From the NCBI RefSeq assembly GCF_000473145.1, contig NZ_KI421503.1:71821-110977 (forward strand): 39,157 bases of DNA, read 5' to 3'. The stretch is from Leisingera daeponensis DSM 23529. Its GTDB lineage: Bacteria; Pseudomonadota; Alphaproteobacteria; Rhodobacterales; Rhodobacteraceae. Positions within the stretch are counted from its first letter, which is position 1. The number at the start of each line of letters is the position of its first letter. A program made the position numbers and the translations under genes. This document shows, in pieces, positions 25,940 to 33,512 of this stretch. Under the pieces are notes generated by a model. That model made no database searches, had not been told where the DNA came from, and was given only the letters and a program-made list of their open reading frames with translations.

Positions 25940-26314
25940 ATGAGACAGAAACCCGGAAGCAAGCAGAGCCACGGCGAGAAGATCATCAAAGACATCCGCC
26001 GGGTCACGCGCAAGCAATATTCTGCGGAAGAGAAGATCAGGATCGTTCTGGACGGCCTGAAGGGCGAGGACAGCATTGCCGAGCTGTGTCGACGTGAGGG
26101 TATTGCCCAGAGCCTCTATTACAGCTGGTCGAAGGAGTTCCTCGAAGCTGGGAAGAAGCGGCTGGCTGGGGACACAGCGCGTGCGGCGACGTCGAGCGAG
26201 GTCAAGGTTCTGCGCCGTGAGGCCCGTGATCTGAAGGAGGTCGTGGCAGAACAGGCGCTGGAGCTACGGCTGCTCAAAAAAAGCATGCTCGGGGATGGGG
26301 GCGACGACGAATGA
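25940..26314 (+). CDS. IS3-family transposase subunit OrfA
   Basis: A protein of 124 residues. The ATG at 25940 follows an AAGGAG site by 5 bases. The helix-turn-helix (YSAEEKIRIVLDGLKGEDSI, then AELCRREGIAQSLYYSWSKE) binds the element ends. A leucine-zipper-like helix follows (EVKVLRREARDLKEVVAEQA, then LELRLLKKSM). The stop overlaps the orfB start as ATGA. IS3 elements usually make an OrfAB fusion by frameshifting. Confidence 0.9.
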   Translation: MRQKPGSKQSHGEKIIKDIRRVTRKQYSAEEKIRIVLDGLKGEDSIAELCRREGIAQSLYYSWSKEFLEAGKKRLAGDTARAATSSEVKVLRREARDLKEVVAEQALELRLLKKSMLGDGGDDE

Positions 26315-27291
26315 GGTATCCCGCATCCGAGAAGCTGGAGATTATCCGGCTGGTCGAACAGTCCCATTTGCCGACCAAACGCACGCTGGACAAGCTGGGC
26401 ATCCCCAGGACCACTTTCTATCGCTGGTATGACCGGTATCTGGCCGGTGGTCCCGAGGCGCTGGAAGACCGCCGCCCCAGGCCGTCGCGGGTCTGGAACC
26501 GCATTCCTGGGCCGGTTCGCGAGAAGATCAAGGATTTAGCCTTGCAGGAAAGTGACCTGTCCCCACGCGAGTTGGCCATACGCTTCACCGACACGGAAAA
26601 GTATTTTGTGTCAGAGGCTTCTGTGTATCGCATCCTCAAATCCTGCGATCTGATCACCAGCCCGGCCTATGTGGTTCTGTCGGCGGCCGATGAGTTCCGG
26701 GACAAGACGACCCGGCCGAACCAGCTGTGGCAGACCGACTTCACCTATCTCAAGGTTATCGGCTGGGGCTGGTTCTATCTCTCGACGATCCTCGACGACT
26801 TCAGCCGTTACATCATCGCCTGGAAGCTCTGCACGACGATGAAAGCGGGCGATGTGACCGACACCCTGGACCTGGCCCTACAAGCCTCAGGCTGTGACCA
26901 GGCGACGGTGCTGCACAAACCGCGACTGCTCAGTGACAATGGGGCGAGTTACATCTCGGGCGAACTGGCCGAATGGCTGGAAGATCGGCAGATGGATCAC
27001 ATCCGCGGCGCCCCGTACCACCCGCAAACCCAGGGCAAGATCGAGCGCTGGCATCAGACCCTGAAGAACCGCATCCTGCTGGAAAACTACTATCTGCCCG
27101 GCGATCTCAGGCAGAAGGTCGACGCCTTCGTCGAGCATTACAACCATCGGCGCTATCACGAGAGCCTGCAGAACCTCACCCCGGCCGACGTCTACTTCGG
27201 GCGCGGTCAGACCATCCTGCAACAGCGAGAAAGGATCAAACGAAAGACTATCGAAACCCGGCGCTTGCTTCACCGAAGATCCGCCGCATAA
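26311..27291 (+). CDS. IS3-family transposase subunit OrfB
   Basis: A protein of 326 residues with an intact integrase-like DDE triad: D143 in QLWQTDFTYLK, D209 in RLLSDNGASYIS and E245 in TQGKIERWHQTLK. The spacing of 35 residues between the second Asp and the Glu is as in the family. The N-terminal part has an HTH (TKRTLDKLGIPRTTFYRWYD). It should be functional. Confidence 0.9.
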   Translation: MRYPASEKLEIIRLVEQSHLPTKRTLDKLGIPRTTFYRWYDRYLAGGPEALEDRRPRPSRVWNRIPGPVREKIKDLALQESDLSPRELAIRFTDTEKYFVSEASVYRILKSCDLITSPAYVVLSAADEFRDKTTRPNQLWQTDFTYLKVIGWGWFYLSTILDDFSRYIIAWKLCTTMKAGDVTDTLDLALQASGCDQATVLHKPRLLSDNGASYISGELAEWLEDRQMDHIRGAPYHPQTQGKIERWHQTLKNRILLENYYLPGDLRQKVDAFVEHYNHRRYHESLQNLTPADVYFGRGQTILQQRERIKRKTIETRRLLHRRSAA

Positions 27292-27388
27292 TCAGACCAA
27301 CCAGATGTGCCAGACCCTCTCTTAGATCAGGCCGCCAACTGGCCCAAAAACTCTGACGACGGACATCCCAACGAACCGGTACAGCCTC

Positions 27389-28798
27389 CTATTGCGCCTC
27401 AAGAAACCTCATAATTTTTATCCGACGCTCAGAAAGAAAGGCCCCATAGCCTTCCAGCAGCCCGATATCGCTCACTTCACACTCGGAACTCGGGCGCCCC
27501 TCTTCGACTTTCTTTAGGGCCCGCTCAACCGACGGAGGCCGAGCGTCGGTAGACATAAGTCGATGCGCGAGATCGACATCCATCGCCTGCACCAACTCGG
27601 GTGCGAGTGCAGAACGGCATTCAAAGTGGCAAATGCGCAGCGCTAGTTCTTTGAGTCGGTCATCTTCGAAGGACTGTGCGATTGCGTGCCGTTCGCTCCA
27701 AGGAGCGCTGTGGAACCGATCACACAGCGTAGCGTCGTTCCGACTTGAAAACTTGGTGTACAACATCTCTTCAACATGACCTGGCTCAGGATACTGCGCA
27801 CGGTTTTCTGAGAAGACTCGCTCGATTCGAGTTTTGAGCCCCTCGTCTTCCACAATTCGCGCGGCCCGATCCTCTAATTCTTCGCATGAGGTGCCCACGA
27901 AAAATTCCTCGGATGCTTCCCAAAGTGGCATCATTGTCGGACCTGCGTTTGATCGAACTCTCCGGATTGGGCGTGGTGGGCTCAATAACCAGCTTGCCAA
28001 CTGCTCATCTGACATTGATGCGAGCTCTTCGATTGGCTCGACCAAGCTCAAGCAAAGCATGCCATTTGGTTGGTCGGGTTCATTTGCAACGAAAACTACA
28101 GGAGTGTGATATGCTCTGTTTCCATAAAACTCCGTAAGTACGAAGGGTTCGTCCGACGTAACAAAATCGGCAACCGAAGCTTTGTTGGAGAAACGCACAA
28201 ACCTTCGCCAAAGATCCGGGCTCAGCTTCTTCACAAGACGGCAGAGCTCAAGCGTTGTTTGTGTGTCGAACATTGCATCGTGTGCCTTGAGCACTGCAAT
28301 TCCGTTGGCCGCTGCAATATCATGCAAGCGGAAGCTTGGATCACCTGAGTCCTTGAGCGGCACGCGTAGGGCGTTGTCACCAGACGCCGAGCAGGACAAA
28401 GCGAGTGACATAACGTCATTCCGAGCGTTCCCATGAAGGCTCGTAAGGTAGGGAGGGTGCAATGTTCGATACAACGCATGGCGAAGAAACTCTTCGTCAA
28501 ATCTTATGGAATTGTATCCTAAAAAAATGGCTGGAGACCAAGACAGCAGCCGCTCATTCAAATCCCGCATCATTTGATAATGGGTGGAAAGATGCTGGTC
28601 TGTCAGTGCTTCAATTGACAAACCGTTGGCAAGCATCGCCTGAACGTCCGGAACAACATTCGGATCGATTCTTGATCTCAATTCGAACCGATCGGTTTCG
28701 TTGAGGTCATTGTCTGTTCTGACGGCTGCAAATTGAACGATCTGATCGAAACCAGCGTGCAAACCAGTAGTTTCAGTGTCAAAAAATATGAACGACAT
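27389..28798 (-). CDS. Exonuclease I (SbcB)-like 3'-5' DNA exonuclease
   Basis: A protein of 469 residues, close to the 475 of E. coli ExoI. The DEDDh catalytic set is complete: D7 and E9 in FFDTETTGL, D101 in LGYNSIRFDEEFLR, and H173 and D178 in AHDAMFDTQTTLEL. QFAAVRTDNDLNETD and PSFRLHDIAAANGI also match ExoI. The C-terminal half (LYTKFSSRNDATLCDRFHSA) is compatible with the SH3-like and helical ExoI domains. ExoI digests single-stranded DNA. The gene lies 13 bases after an ImmA-like protease gene in an operon led by an XRE regulator, an unusual setting for ExoI. That context suggests an anti-invader nuclease. Confidence 0.85.
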   Translation of the reverse strand: MSFIFFDTETTGLHAGFDQIVQFAAVRTDNDLNETDRFELRSRIDPNVVPDVQAMLANGLSIEALTDQHLSTHYQMMRDLNERLLSWSPAIFLGYNSIRFDEEFLRHALYRTLHPPYLTSLHGNARNDVMSLALSCSASGDNALRVPLKDSGDPSFRLHDIAAANGIAVLKAHDAMFDTQTTLELCRLVKKLSPDLWRRFVRFSNKASVADFVTSDEPFVLTEFYGNRAYHTPVVFVANEPDQPNGMLCLSLVEPIEELASMSDEQLASWLLSPPRPIRRVRSNAGPTMMPLWEASEEFFVGTSCEELEDRAARIVEDEGLKTRIERVFSENRAQYPEPGHVEEMLYTKFSSRNDATLCDRFHSAPWSERHAIAQSFEDDRLKELALRICHFECRSALAPELVQAMDVDLAHRLMSTDARPPSVERALKKVEEGRPSSECEVSDIGLLEGYGAFLSERRIKIMRFLEAQ

Positions 28799-28811
28799 GT
28801 GGCCACCAAAA

Positions 28812-29333
28812 TCACATGAGGTTGGCCAGCCGGTATTTCATTGCAGACACGCTGACCCGAAATTTCTTGGCGAGCTTCTCGACCTTGGCCTCATCATCCA
28901 AATCCAAGCCCTCTTTGCCACAAGCATCCAGCAGTAGTTGGTGAGGCATTAGAAGTTCCGACGCGAATGTATTCGCTTCGACCTCCAACGGGTCTGTGCC
29001 TTGCGAAGATACTTGATCGCGCCTCAATGCCCGCAACCCCTTGGAAAGGTGAACTTCGCCATGCAGTCTTTCCTCATGCAATACGTGATGAGCCAGCTCA
29101 TGCGCCGCCGAAAACCTTTGTCGATTGGGATGGTGCAAAGCGTTTACCCCGATCATCGAAACGCCGTCTTGGCTATAGGCCATACCCGATAAGTCCTCAT
29201 CCAGAGGCGCGTAATCAAGCACTATGTTCCGGCTCTTGATAATGCGCTCTACGGGAACTGGCGCTCGTTGAATATTGTGCTCTTCAAGTATTCTGCGCGC
29301 CGCCGTGATTGCTCGTTCTTTGTCCGCACTCAT
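28812..29333 (-). CDS. ImmA/IrrE-family metalloprotease
   Basis: A protein of 173 residues with the zinc protease motif HELAH at about 78-82 (FSAAHELAHHVLHEE) and the third ligand in LEVEANTFASELLMP (E119). ImmA-type enzymes cleave a partner XRE repressor when a signal arrives and so switch on the genes that repressor controls. Its start overlaps the stop of the XRE gene as ATGA, the classic ImmR-ImmA arrangement. It is predicted to be cytoplasmic. Confidence 0.9.
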   Translation of the reverse strand: MSADKERAITAARRILEEHNIQRAPVPVERIIKSRNIVLDYAPLDEDLSGMAYSQDGVSMIGVNALHHPNRQRFSAAHELAHHVLHEERLHGEVHLSKGLRALRRDQVSSQGTDPLEVEANTFASELLMPHQLLLDACGKEGLDLDDEAKVEKLAKKFRVSVSAMKYRLANLM

Positions 29334-29710
29334 CGTCCGGTACTCTGCTTCGCGCCCTGTTTCAAAGCGTTGCGGATGAGTTGCTCTACACCTGCCTTGC
29401 TGGCCTCAGACAGTTTCTCGCTAGTACGCATTTGCGGTTCTTCCTCCCTATTCTGACCAATACTCAGAGGAGGTAGCAGGTCAGATAACGAAGACACTTC
29501 GAGTGCGTTGGCTATCGAATAAAGGTGATGGAGGCCAACATTCTGCTGACCGCGCTCTATGTTCGCAATCGACGCACGCGAGAGCCCCGTTTTCTGAGCG
29601 AGCTCCAATTGGGTCATGTTGCCTTGCTGCTTCCTTCTGGTCGCCACTGCACGACCGAACGCCCTGTGTATCAGTTCCCTTGACATGCGCTCCGTTACCA
29701 TTTTTGTCAT
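29330..29710 (-). CDS. XRE-family transcription regulator
   Basis: A protein of 126 residues. The XRE helix-turn-helix lies at about 32-72 (MTQLELAQKTGLSRASIANI, then ERGQQNVGLHHLYSIANALE). The C-terminal 50 residues are polar and could carry the cleavage or sensing segment for the ImmA partner. A perfect palindrome in the region upstream (29727-29741) is the likely operator. The annotated start gives MTKMVTERMSRELIHRAFGR; a later Met (MSRELIH) is also possible. Confidence 0.85.
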   Translation of the reverse strand: MTKMVTERMSRELIHRAFGRAVATRRKQQGNMTQLELAQKTGLSRASIANIERGQQNVGLHHLYSIANALEVSSLSDLLPPLSIGQNREEEPQMRTSEKLSEASKAGVEQLIRNALKQGAKQSTGR

Positions 29711-29726
29711 TGCCGTGTCAATATCT

Positions 29727-29753
29727 CAAACATCATGTTTGTATTTTAAACAT
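29727..29753. promoter_or_regulatory. XRE operator candidate between divergent operons
   Basis: CAAACAT-C-ATGTTTG (29727-29741) is a perfect 15-bp dyad. Its right half also pairs with AAACAT at 29748-29753 across 7 bases. It lies 17 bases upstream of the XRE start codon and about 100 bases upstream of the first plus-strand gene, so one repressor could control both directions. Confidence 0.55.
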
Positions 29754-29852
29754 TTCATTCTGTCGTTGTGCTTGTATTGACAACACGCGGTTAACCATCC
29801 ATCCTAAGTATGACCAACAAGAATCGGGCACTGGAAACGAAAGGGGCAGATC

Positions 29853-30071
29853 ATGGCAAACCAGGGAAAAGGTGGCGGCGGATACCGCAGCGCGAAGTCG
29901 GGTCGCTACGTCACGAAGACATACGGGAAATCGCATCCACGGACGACTATCCTAGAGGCGCCCGGAAAGAGTGGGTCCACGGGCGGGAGCTACCGAAGCG
30001 CTGTAAGTGGTCGTTTTGTGACGGCGAAGTACGGGAAGGCCAACCCGAAAACTACTGTGCGCGAAAGATAG
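29853..30071 (+). CDS. Small basic protein with two internal repeats
   Basis: A protein of 72 residues made of two copies of one motif, GYRSAKSGRYVTKTYGKSHP and SYRSAVSGRFVTAKYGKANP, each followed by a short TT tail. An AAAGGGG site precedes the ATG. Similar short SGRFVT...HPxTT proteins are scattered in bacteria and often carry meaningless names; I know no proven role. Its basic repeats could bind nucleic acid. It is the first gene of the plus-strand run leading to the CD-NTase operon. Confidence 0.7.
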   Translation: MANQGKGGGGYRSAKSGRYVTKTYGKSHPRTTILEAPGKSGSTGGSYRSAVSGRFVTAKYGKANPKTTVRER

Positions 30072-30155
30072 CAATCTCGCCTTGGAAACCTCCTCGCGGA
30101 GTAGATGGGCAGAAGCACATACAGGAGAAGACATGGGAACTAGGGAGTTGAGCAG

Positions 30156-30398
30156 ATGCTAGAATTCAGACGCAACGGGCGCAAAATGTCGAGCCAACAG
30201 TTCTTTGACGGCATCAAGAAGGATATGCTTGCCAAGGCCGAAGGCGAGGTGGAGCGACGCCTGCGAACCCTTTGTGATCCCGAAACAGGTCAACCAGTTA
30301 AGGTCACCAAGCAGGTTCGAAATGGCAAGGCGACTTGGAATGTCGAAGGTTCGCCAAAAGCCATCGCAGAAGCAAAGAAAATCATGGGCGCAAGCTGA
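30156..30398 (+). CDS. Small hypothetical protein upstream of the CD-NTase
   Basis: A protein of 80 residues with a GGGAG site upstream. It starts MLEFRRNGRKMSSQQFFDGI, continues with a charged helix (LAKAEGEVERRLRTL) and ends with a small beta-alpha stretch (GKATWNVEGSPKAIAEAKKI). No family is recognised. It lies 60 bases before the CD-NTase gene in the same direction and is probably in the same transcript. Confidence 0.65.
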   Translation: MLEFRRNGRKMSSQQFFDGIKKDMLAKAEGEVERRLRTLCDPETGQPVKVTKQVRNGKATWNVEGSPKAIAEAKKIMGAS

Positions 30399-30458
30399 GG
30401 CCAAGCCCTGCGATCGGGCGGTCTTGGTGTGTGTTTCCAGAAGAGAAGTTGAGGTCAA

Positions 30459-31787
30459 ATGAGCATTTCCGACGATTTCAAAGCGTTTTTGGAAAACATC
30501 CAGGTCGATAACGCCGAAACTATTTCGCTACGGTACGGCGAGGTTACAGCTGCCCTTAACAAGCAGTTCCGAGATACCGAATCCAAGACAGCAAACAGCC
30601 TCCAAGTTGGATCCTACGGACGGTGGACCGCCATCAAGGGTGTGTCTGACTTGGACATGATTTACATCATGCCCGCCGGAAAATGGGACGACTATAAGAA
30701 CAGTGGTCAGACCAAGCTGCTCCAAGACACCAAAGAAGCTATCAAGCGTCGCTATCCGTCTACAACGGTACGTGTGGACCGTTTGGTTGTTCGCGTCCTT
30801 TACAAGGACTTCCACATAGAAGTGATGCCAGCGTTCAAGCAGGATGATGGTAGTTACAAATACCCAGATACCGCGAATGGCGGATCGTGGAAGATCACTA
30901 AGCCGCAGGCAGAAATTGATGAAATGCGCGAGGCCAACAAGCGCAAGAACCGCAACCTTCGTCGACTTTGTAAAATGGCGAGGGCGTGGAAAAACAAACA
31001 CGGTGTCGCCATGGGCGGACTATTGATCGATACCTTGGCGTACAATTTCCTAGAATCGACAGACGAATACGACGATCGAAGCTATTACTATTATGACTGG
31101 ATGTGCCGGGATTTTTTCAAGTTTCTGGCCGATCAACCGAAGCAATCCGAATACGCCGCATTGGGTAGTCGGCAACGAGTGCGGGTCAAGAAGCGCTTCG
31201 AGACGAAGGCCAAGAAGGCCTATGACTTGTGCGTTAAGGCAATCGAGGCCAGCGGTCAAAAGAATGAGCGCCAAAAGTGGCGTGACGTATTCGGCAATGC
31301 CTATCCGGCACCTGTGACGAAGAGCGCAGCGGGAGAGTCCGCAGCGTATTCCCATGTCTTTAGAGACACTGAACAGTTTGTTGAAGACAGGTTCCGTGTC
31401 GATATTCGCCATCATCTTCGAATCAACTGCGAGGTTACTCAGAATGGGTTCCGCCCTACGATGCTCCGTGAGCTACTAGAAGGGTACGGTATCCTCCGAC
31501 CGCAGAAAGAACTTCGGTTTTTTCTTTCCGACACATCGGACCTGCCAGATGATATTGAGCTGTACTGGAAAGTCCTGAACCGAGGTGACGAAGCCGAGCG
31601 CCGCGATATGATCCGGGGTCAGATCGTGCGCGACGACGGACGCGGCGAGCGTCGAGAAACGACAAATTTCCGCGGCGATCACCTCGTCGAGTGCTACGCC
31701 GTCAGCCGTGGCGTTGTCATAGCAAGGGACATGATCCGTGTACCGATCCGTGTGCGAGACGCCGAGGACGAAGACTATGCAGCCTGA
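30459..31787 (+). CDS. CD-NTase (cGAS/DncV-like) with AGS-C sensor domain
   Basis: A protein of 442 residues. The nucleotidyltransferase core has GSYGRW at 51-56, the DLD metal pair D64/D66 in GVSDLDMIYIMP, and the third acid E121 in FHIEVMPAF. Together these form a complete active site for a cyclic oligonucleotide synthase. The C-terminal part from about residue 305 has DIRHHLRINCEVTQNGFRP, then LYWKVLNRGDEAERRDMIRG and GDHLVECYAVSRGV. It matches the AGS-C (adenylyl/guanylyl and SMODS C-terminal) sensor domain. Such enzymes make nucleotide signals on phage infection in CBASS systems. The stop overlaps the SLATT gene by 11 bases. Confidence 0.85.
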   Translation: MSISDDFKAFLENIQVDNAETISLRYGEVTAALNKQFRDTESKTANSLQVGSYGRWTAIKGVSDLDMIYIMPAGKWDDYKNSGQTKLLQDTKEAIKRRYPSTTVRVDRLVVRVLYKDFHIEVMPAFKQDDGSYKYPDTANGGSWKITKPQAEIDEMREANKRKNRNLRRLCKMARAWKNKHGVAMGGLLIDTLAYNFLESTDEYDDRSYYYYDWMCRDFFKFLADQPKQSEYAALGSRQRVRVKKRFETKAKKAYDLCVKAIEASGQKNERQKWRDVFGNAYPAPVTKSAAGESAAYSHVFRDTEQFVEDRFRVDIRHHLRINCEVTQNGFRPTMLRELLEGYGILRPQKELRFFLSDTSDLPDDIELYWKVLNRGDEAERRDMIRGQIVRDDGRGERRETTNFRGDHLVECYAVSRGVVIARDMIRVPIRVRDAEDEDYAA

Positions 31788-32376
31788 CTACGATGTCGCA
31801 TTTGAAGACCAAGTCAGGGAATGCTTCGGACGTGTGGTCTATACCCACAAGACCCATGAACGTATGGCCGATCATTGCGCGGCTACTTTGCGCAGATACA
31901 AGATGGCCCAGATCGCGCTCTCAGCACTTACCAGTGCCGGCGCAGTCGGGGTCATAGCAAGTGACCAGAAATGGGTAGAGATCGCGACCGTCGTGGTCTC
32001 TTTCCTGACGCTGTTCGTAGCCGCTTACCTAAAAAACTTCGACCCAGGCGCCATCGCCCAAAAGCACCGCGACGCAGCTGCAAAGCTCTGGAATGTCCGT
32101 GAGTGTTATCTTTCGCTTCTGACGGACCTCGTAAGGCTTGAGCACGAAGCAGCAATCGAGCGTCGTGACGAACTGCAGGCGGCTCTCGCAGCCCTTTATG
32201 CAAGCGCACCACAGACTGACGGTAAGGCATACCGGGAAGCGCAACATCGACTGAAAAAGCTAGAAGATATGACCTTTTCCGACGATGAAATCGACTGCTT
32301 TCTTCCTTTCTCCCTAAAACGGTCAGGCGGACGTCCCAAGCCAATCGAAATTCGTCCGAGCGAAGGCAAAAGCTAA
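31777..32376 (+). CDS. SLATT-domain two-helix membrane effector
   Basis: The ATG at 31777 gives 199 residues. After HKTHERMADHCAATLRRYKM come two membrane helices at about 43-61 and 67-85 (ALSALTSAGAVGVIA and TVVVSFLTLFVAAYL). A charged cytoplasmic helical tail follows (AQKHRDAAAKLWNVRECYLS). This is the SLATT layout: SMODS- and SLOG-associated two-helix proteins predicted to form pores when a nucleotide signal is sensed. Its overlap with the CD-NTase gene supports a direct enzyme-effector pair. It would act in the inner membrane. Confidence 0.8.
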   Translation: MQPDYDVAFEDQVRECFGRVVYTHKTHERMADHCAATLRRYKMAQIALSALTSAGAVGVIASDQKWVEIATVVVSFLTLFVAAYLKNFDPGAIAQKHRDAAAKLWNVRECYLSLLTDLVRLEHEAAIERRDELQAALAALYASAPQTDGKAYREAQHRLKKLEDMTFSDDEIDCFLPFSLKRSGGRPKPIEIRPSEGKS

Positions 32377-32379
32377 ATC

Positions 32380-32703
32380 ATGGCGAAGAACATATGCATA
32401 TTCTCGGACGGAACCGGCCAGATGGGTGGCGCCAGGCCGGACCAACGGCTATCGAATGTCTACAAAATGTATCGAGCCATGCGTCCCGGCCCAGATTCAC
32501 CAATTGGCCCGAAGGACCAAGTGGCCTTTTACGACCCCGGCCTGGGAACGGGAGAGCGGGGCGGATTTTTCGGCCGGATCAAGCCGATTCTTGAAAGCGC
32601 CGTCGGAACTGGCATCGACCACAACATCATCGATTGCTACGAGCAGATCATTGCCCATTACGAGCCCGGTGATCGCGTGCTGCTGTTTGGGTTCTCTCGC
32701 GGA
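32380..32703 (+). pseudogene. DUF2235 alpha/beta-hydrolase gene cut by the IS6 element
   Basis: The first 108 residues are present. They contain ICIFSDGTGQMGG, LSNVYKMYRAM, FYDPGLGTGE and the nucleophile elbow LLFGFSRG (Ser at about 106), typical of DUF2235/Tle1-like phospholipases. The element at 32704 interrupts the gene right after the elbow, so the catalytic Asp and His are lost; the frame reads on only 9 codons into the IS. The start lies 3 bases after the SLATT stop, so it was the third gene of the CD-NTase operon. Confidence 0.85.
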
Positions 32704-33512
32704 GGCATTGCCAACTTATTTGCACCCGGCTGAATGCGGCCTGCTCCGCGCCCGTCATGCGGTCATCTCGAGTGCGTAGCCGTTCCAAAGATCAAAGGCA
32801 TCGGATCGGGCGTGGCGGTACGATGTGGCGGTAAGACGATAGCGGCGGGGACGGAAGAACATGTTGATCTGGTCATGTGCGTCCAGAAATCTCTGAGCCT
32901 GTCCGGGTGACTTGAACCGCCCCATGAGTTTCTCTCGCTTGCGGGTTGGCCGATGGGATCCTTCGATCCGGTTGTTCAAGCCCTTGTGCGCCCGATGATC
33001 AGCATTCGCCACGAGGTTGCGGATCGGCCTGATGTAACTGCGCAGCTTGTCGGTGATCACGACCCGCGGCGCGCCAAACCGGTCGATCAGCCGCTTCAAG
33101 AACCGGCTGGCGGCCTTTGCATTACGTTGCTTTTGCACGAGAATGTCGAGCACATTCCCATTCGCGTCGACTGCCCGCCAAAGCCAGAACTTCACGCCAT
33201 TGATCGGAACAACGACTTCATCCAAGTGCCATTTGTCACTGGCGCCCGGCCTGTCGCGCTTGATGCAATCGGCGAAATGGCGGCCAAACCGGTTCACCCA
33301 GTTCCGGACGGTTTCCCGGCTGACCATCACGCCGCGTTCGGCCAGCAGATCCTCGACATCTGCCGTGCTCAGCGCAAACCGATGGTAAGCCCAGACGGCA
33401 TAGGAGATGATCTCGCGGGGAAAACGAAAGCCCTTCAGGCGTCGAATTGTCGGCACGGTTTTCATGATGACCGCCTATCCCGACGGAACCCCGTGATCAA
33501 CTTGGCAATGCC
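32704..33512 (-). mobile_element. IS6-family insertion sequence
   Basis: The left end begins GGCATTGCCAACTT at 32704 and the right end is the complement CTTGGCAATGCC ending at 33512, matching over 11 of 12 bases. The usual 8-bp target duplication is absent (CTCGCGGA on the left, ATGGAAAC on the right). The two flanks are halves of unrelated genes, so it joined two formerly separate regions. Confidence 0.85.
32755..33465 (-). CDS. IS6-family transposase
   Basis: A protein of 236 residues. The catalytic region has D82 in KWHLDEVVVPINGVKFWLWR, D139 in PRVVITDKLRSY and the conserved NNRIEGSHRPTRKREKLMGR segment. The N-terminal HTH (AERGVMVSRETVRNWVNRFG) is typical. It is uninterrupted and probably active. 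IS6 elements move by cointegration and often bring in or delete neighbouring DNA. Confidence 0.9.
   Translation of the reverse strand: MKTVPTIRRLKGFRFPREIISYAVWAYHRFALSTADVEDLLAERGVMVSRETVRNWVNRFGRHFADCIKRDRPGASDKWHLDEVVVPINGVKFWLWRAVDANGNVLDILVQKQRNAKAASRFLKRLIDRFGAPRVVITDKLRSYIRPIRNLVANADHRAHKGLNNRIEGSHRPTRKREKLMGRFKSPGQAQRFLDAHDQINMFFRPRRYRLTATSYRHARSDAFDLWNGYALEMTA

Larger units (their letters stand above)
25855..27365 (+). mobile_element. IS3-family insertion sequence, intact
   Basis: The ends are inverted: TGTCTGACGTCAG at 25855 and the complement TGTCCGTCGTCAG ending at 27365. Subterminal similarity around AAGAGAGGGT is visible on both sides. It encodes overlapping orfA and orfB. No target duplication is visible. 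The virB1 fragment stops at its left end and the nuclease operon begins after its right end, so it marks a recombination junction. Confidence 0.85.

Noticed and set aside
17014..27365. Composite transposon formed by the two IS5-family elements
   Set aside because: The two elements belong to different subtypes with different ends, so they cannot act as a matched pair.
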